A stretch of DNA of 37,224 bases from NCBI GenBank assembly GCA_023701285.1, contig JAMPXH010000033.1:1-37224 (forward strand), given 5' to 3'. The notes beneath the pieces were generated by a model. The model was given only the letters and a program-made list of their open reading frames with translations. It ran no database searches and had not been told where the DNA came from. This document shows positions 37,115 to 37,224 of the stretch, piece after piece. The position numbers were made by a program, and so were the translations under genes. How positions within the stretch are numbered: the stretch's first letter is position 1; every line of letters starts with the position of its first letter. This stretch comes from Candidatus Didemnitutus sp. (GTDB lineage: Bacteria > Verrucomicrobiota > Verrucomicrobiia > Opitutales > Opitutaceae).

Positions 37115-37224
37115 ATGCAAAAGACCAAAAAGTCCGTTGCCAAGCGCTTCAAGTTGTCCGCCACGGGCAAACTGATCCGCCGCACGCCTGGCTTCCGCCA
37201 CCTGCTCGCCGCGAAAAGCACCAA
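37115..37224 (+). CDS. rpmI: 50S ribosomal protein L35 (5' part, cut by window end)
   Basis: The first 36 codons of L35 are visible: start QKTKKSVAKRFKLSATGK, then LIRRTPGFRHLLAAKSTK, matching the family's KxKSxxAKRFK and GKRHLL-type pattern. The ATG is at 37115 and the gene runs off the window. rplT (L20) would be expected to follow. infC, which often precedes rpmI, is not here; the upstream gene is divergent nifJ about 250 bases away. A modest promoter could be TTGCCA at about 37074 with TGTTTT 17 bases further, but this is weak. Confidence 0.88.
   Translation, partial: MQKTKKSVAKRFKLSATGKLIRRTPGFRHLLAAKST

Overview
The window looks like a chromosomal segment from a Verrucomicrobiota bacterium, most likely of the Opitutaceae type. 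This is inferred from gene order and protein style, not from a search. The host part is GC-rich and diderm: it carries bamA, an OmpH/Skp chaperone, lpxD, TonB/ExbBD and a large TonB-dependent receptor. Most host genes start without a Shine-Dalgarno sequence, and several start codons sit directly behind intrinsic terminators.

Layout. (1) 1-4285 is the right end of an integrated element in the 3' part of a tRNA-Asn gene. It has a tyrosine integrase, an unknown protein, an excisionase-like HTH protein, RNase HI and a replication-type winged-helix protein on the minus strand, plus a small membrane protein on the plus strand. The left end lies outside the window. (2) 4292-15441 is a plus-strand housekeeping block: rplY, pth, rpsF, ssb, rplI, dnaB, bamA, skp/ompH, lpxD, prs and an HtrA-like protease. 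(3) 15442-19182 holds a two-hairpin dispersed repeat, pyrE (minus), an HTH-metallo-beta-lactamase fusion (plus) and a TPR sensor histidine kinase (minus). (4) 19609-19925 is a tRNA-Lys(CTT), tRNA-Thr(TGT), tRNA-Gln(CTG) array. (5) 20176-24907 is a TonB energising operon: exbB, two exbD genes, tonB, a TPR protein and two paralogous membrane-anchored coiled-coil proteins, closed by a terminator. (6) 25036-29570 holds tRNA-Pro(CGG), a second copy of the dispersed repeat, a NarL-type response regulator (minus) and a TonB-dependent receptor. (7) 29615-32154 is an overlapping pair of exported enzymes, a class A beta-lactamase-fold hydrolase and a gamma-glutamyltransferase-family protein; each lacks residues expected for the textbook activity. 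(8) 32269-36865 is a minus-strand pair, pyruvate:ferredoxin oxidoreductase followed by a dihydroorotate-dehydrogenase-like protein. (9) The window ends inside rpmI.

How the parts fit together. The centre of the window concerns the envelope: BamA and Skp build the outer membrane, LpxD makes lipid A, HtrA handles periplasmic quality control, and the ExbBD-TonB operon powers receptors such as the one at 26271. The most promising unexplained systems are the TonB operon with its two extra coiled-coil proteins, the dispersed double-hairpin repeat found between convergent units, and the tRNA-Asn element. No CRISPR array, rRNA or insertion sequence was seen.
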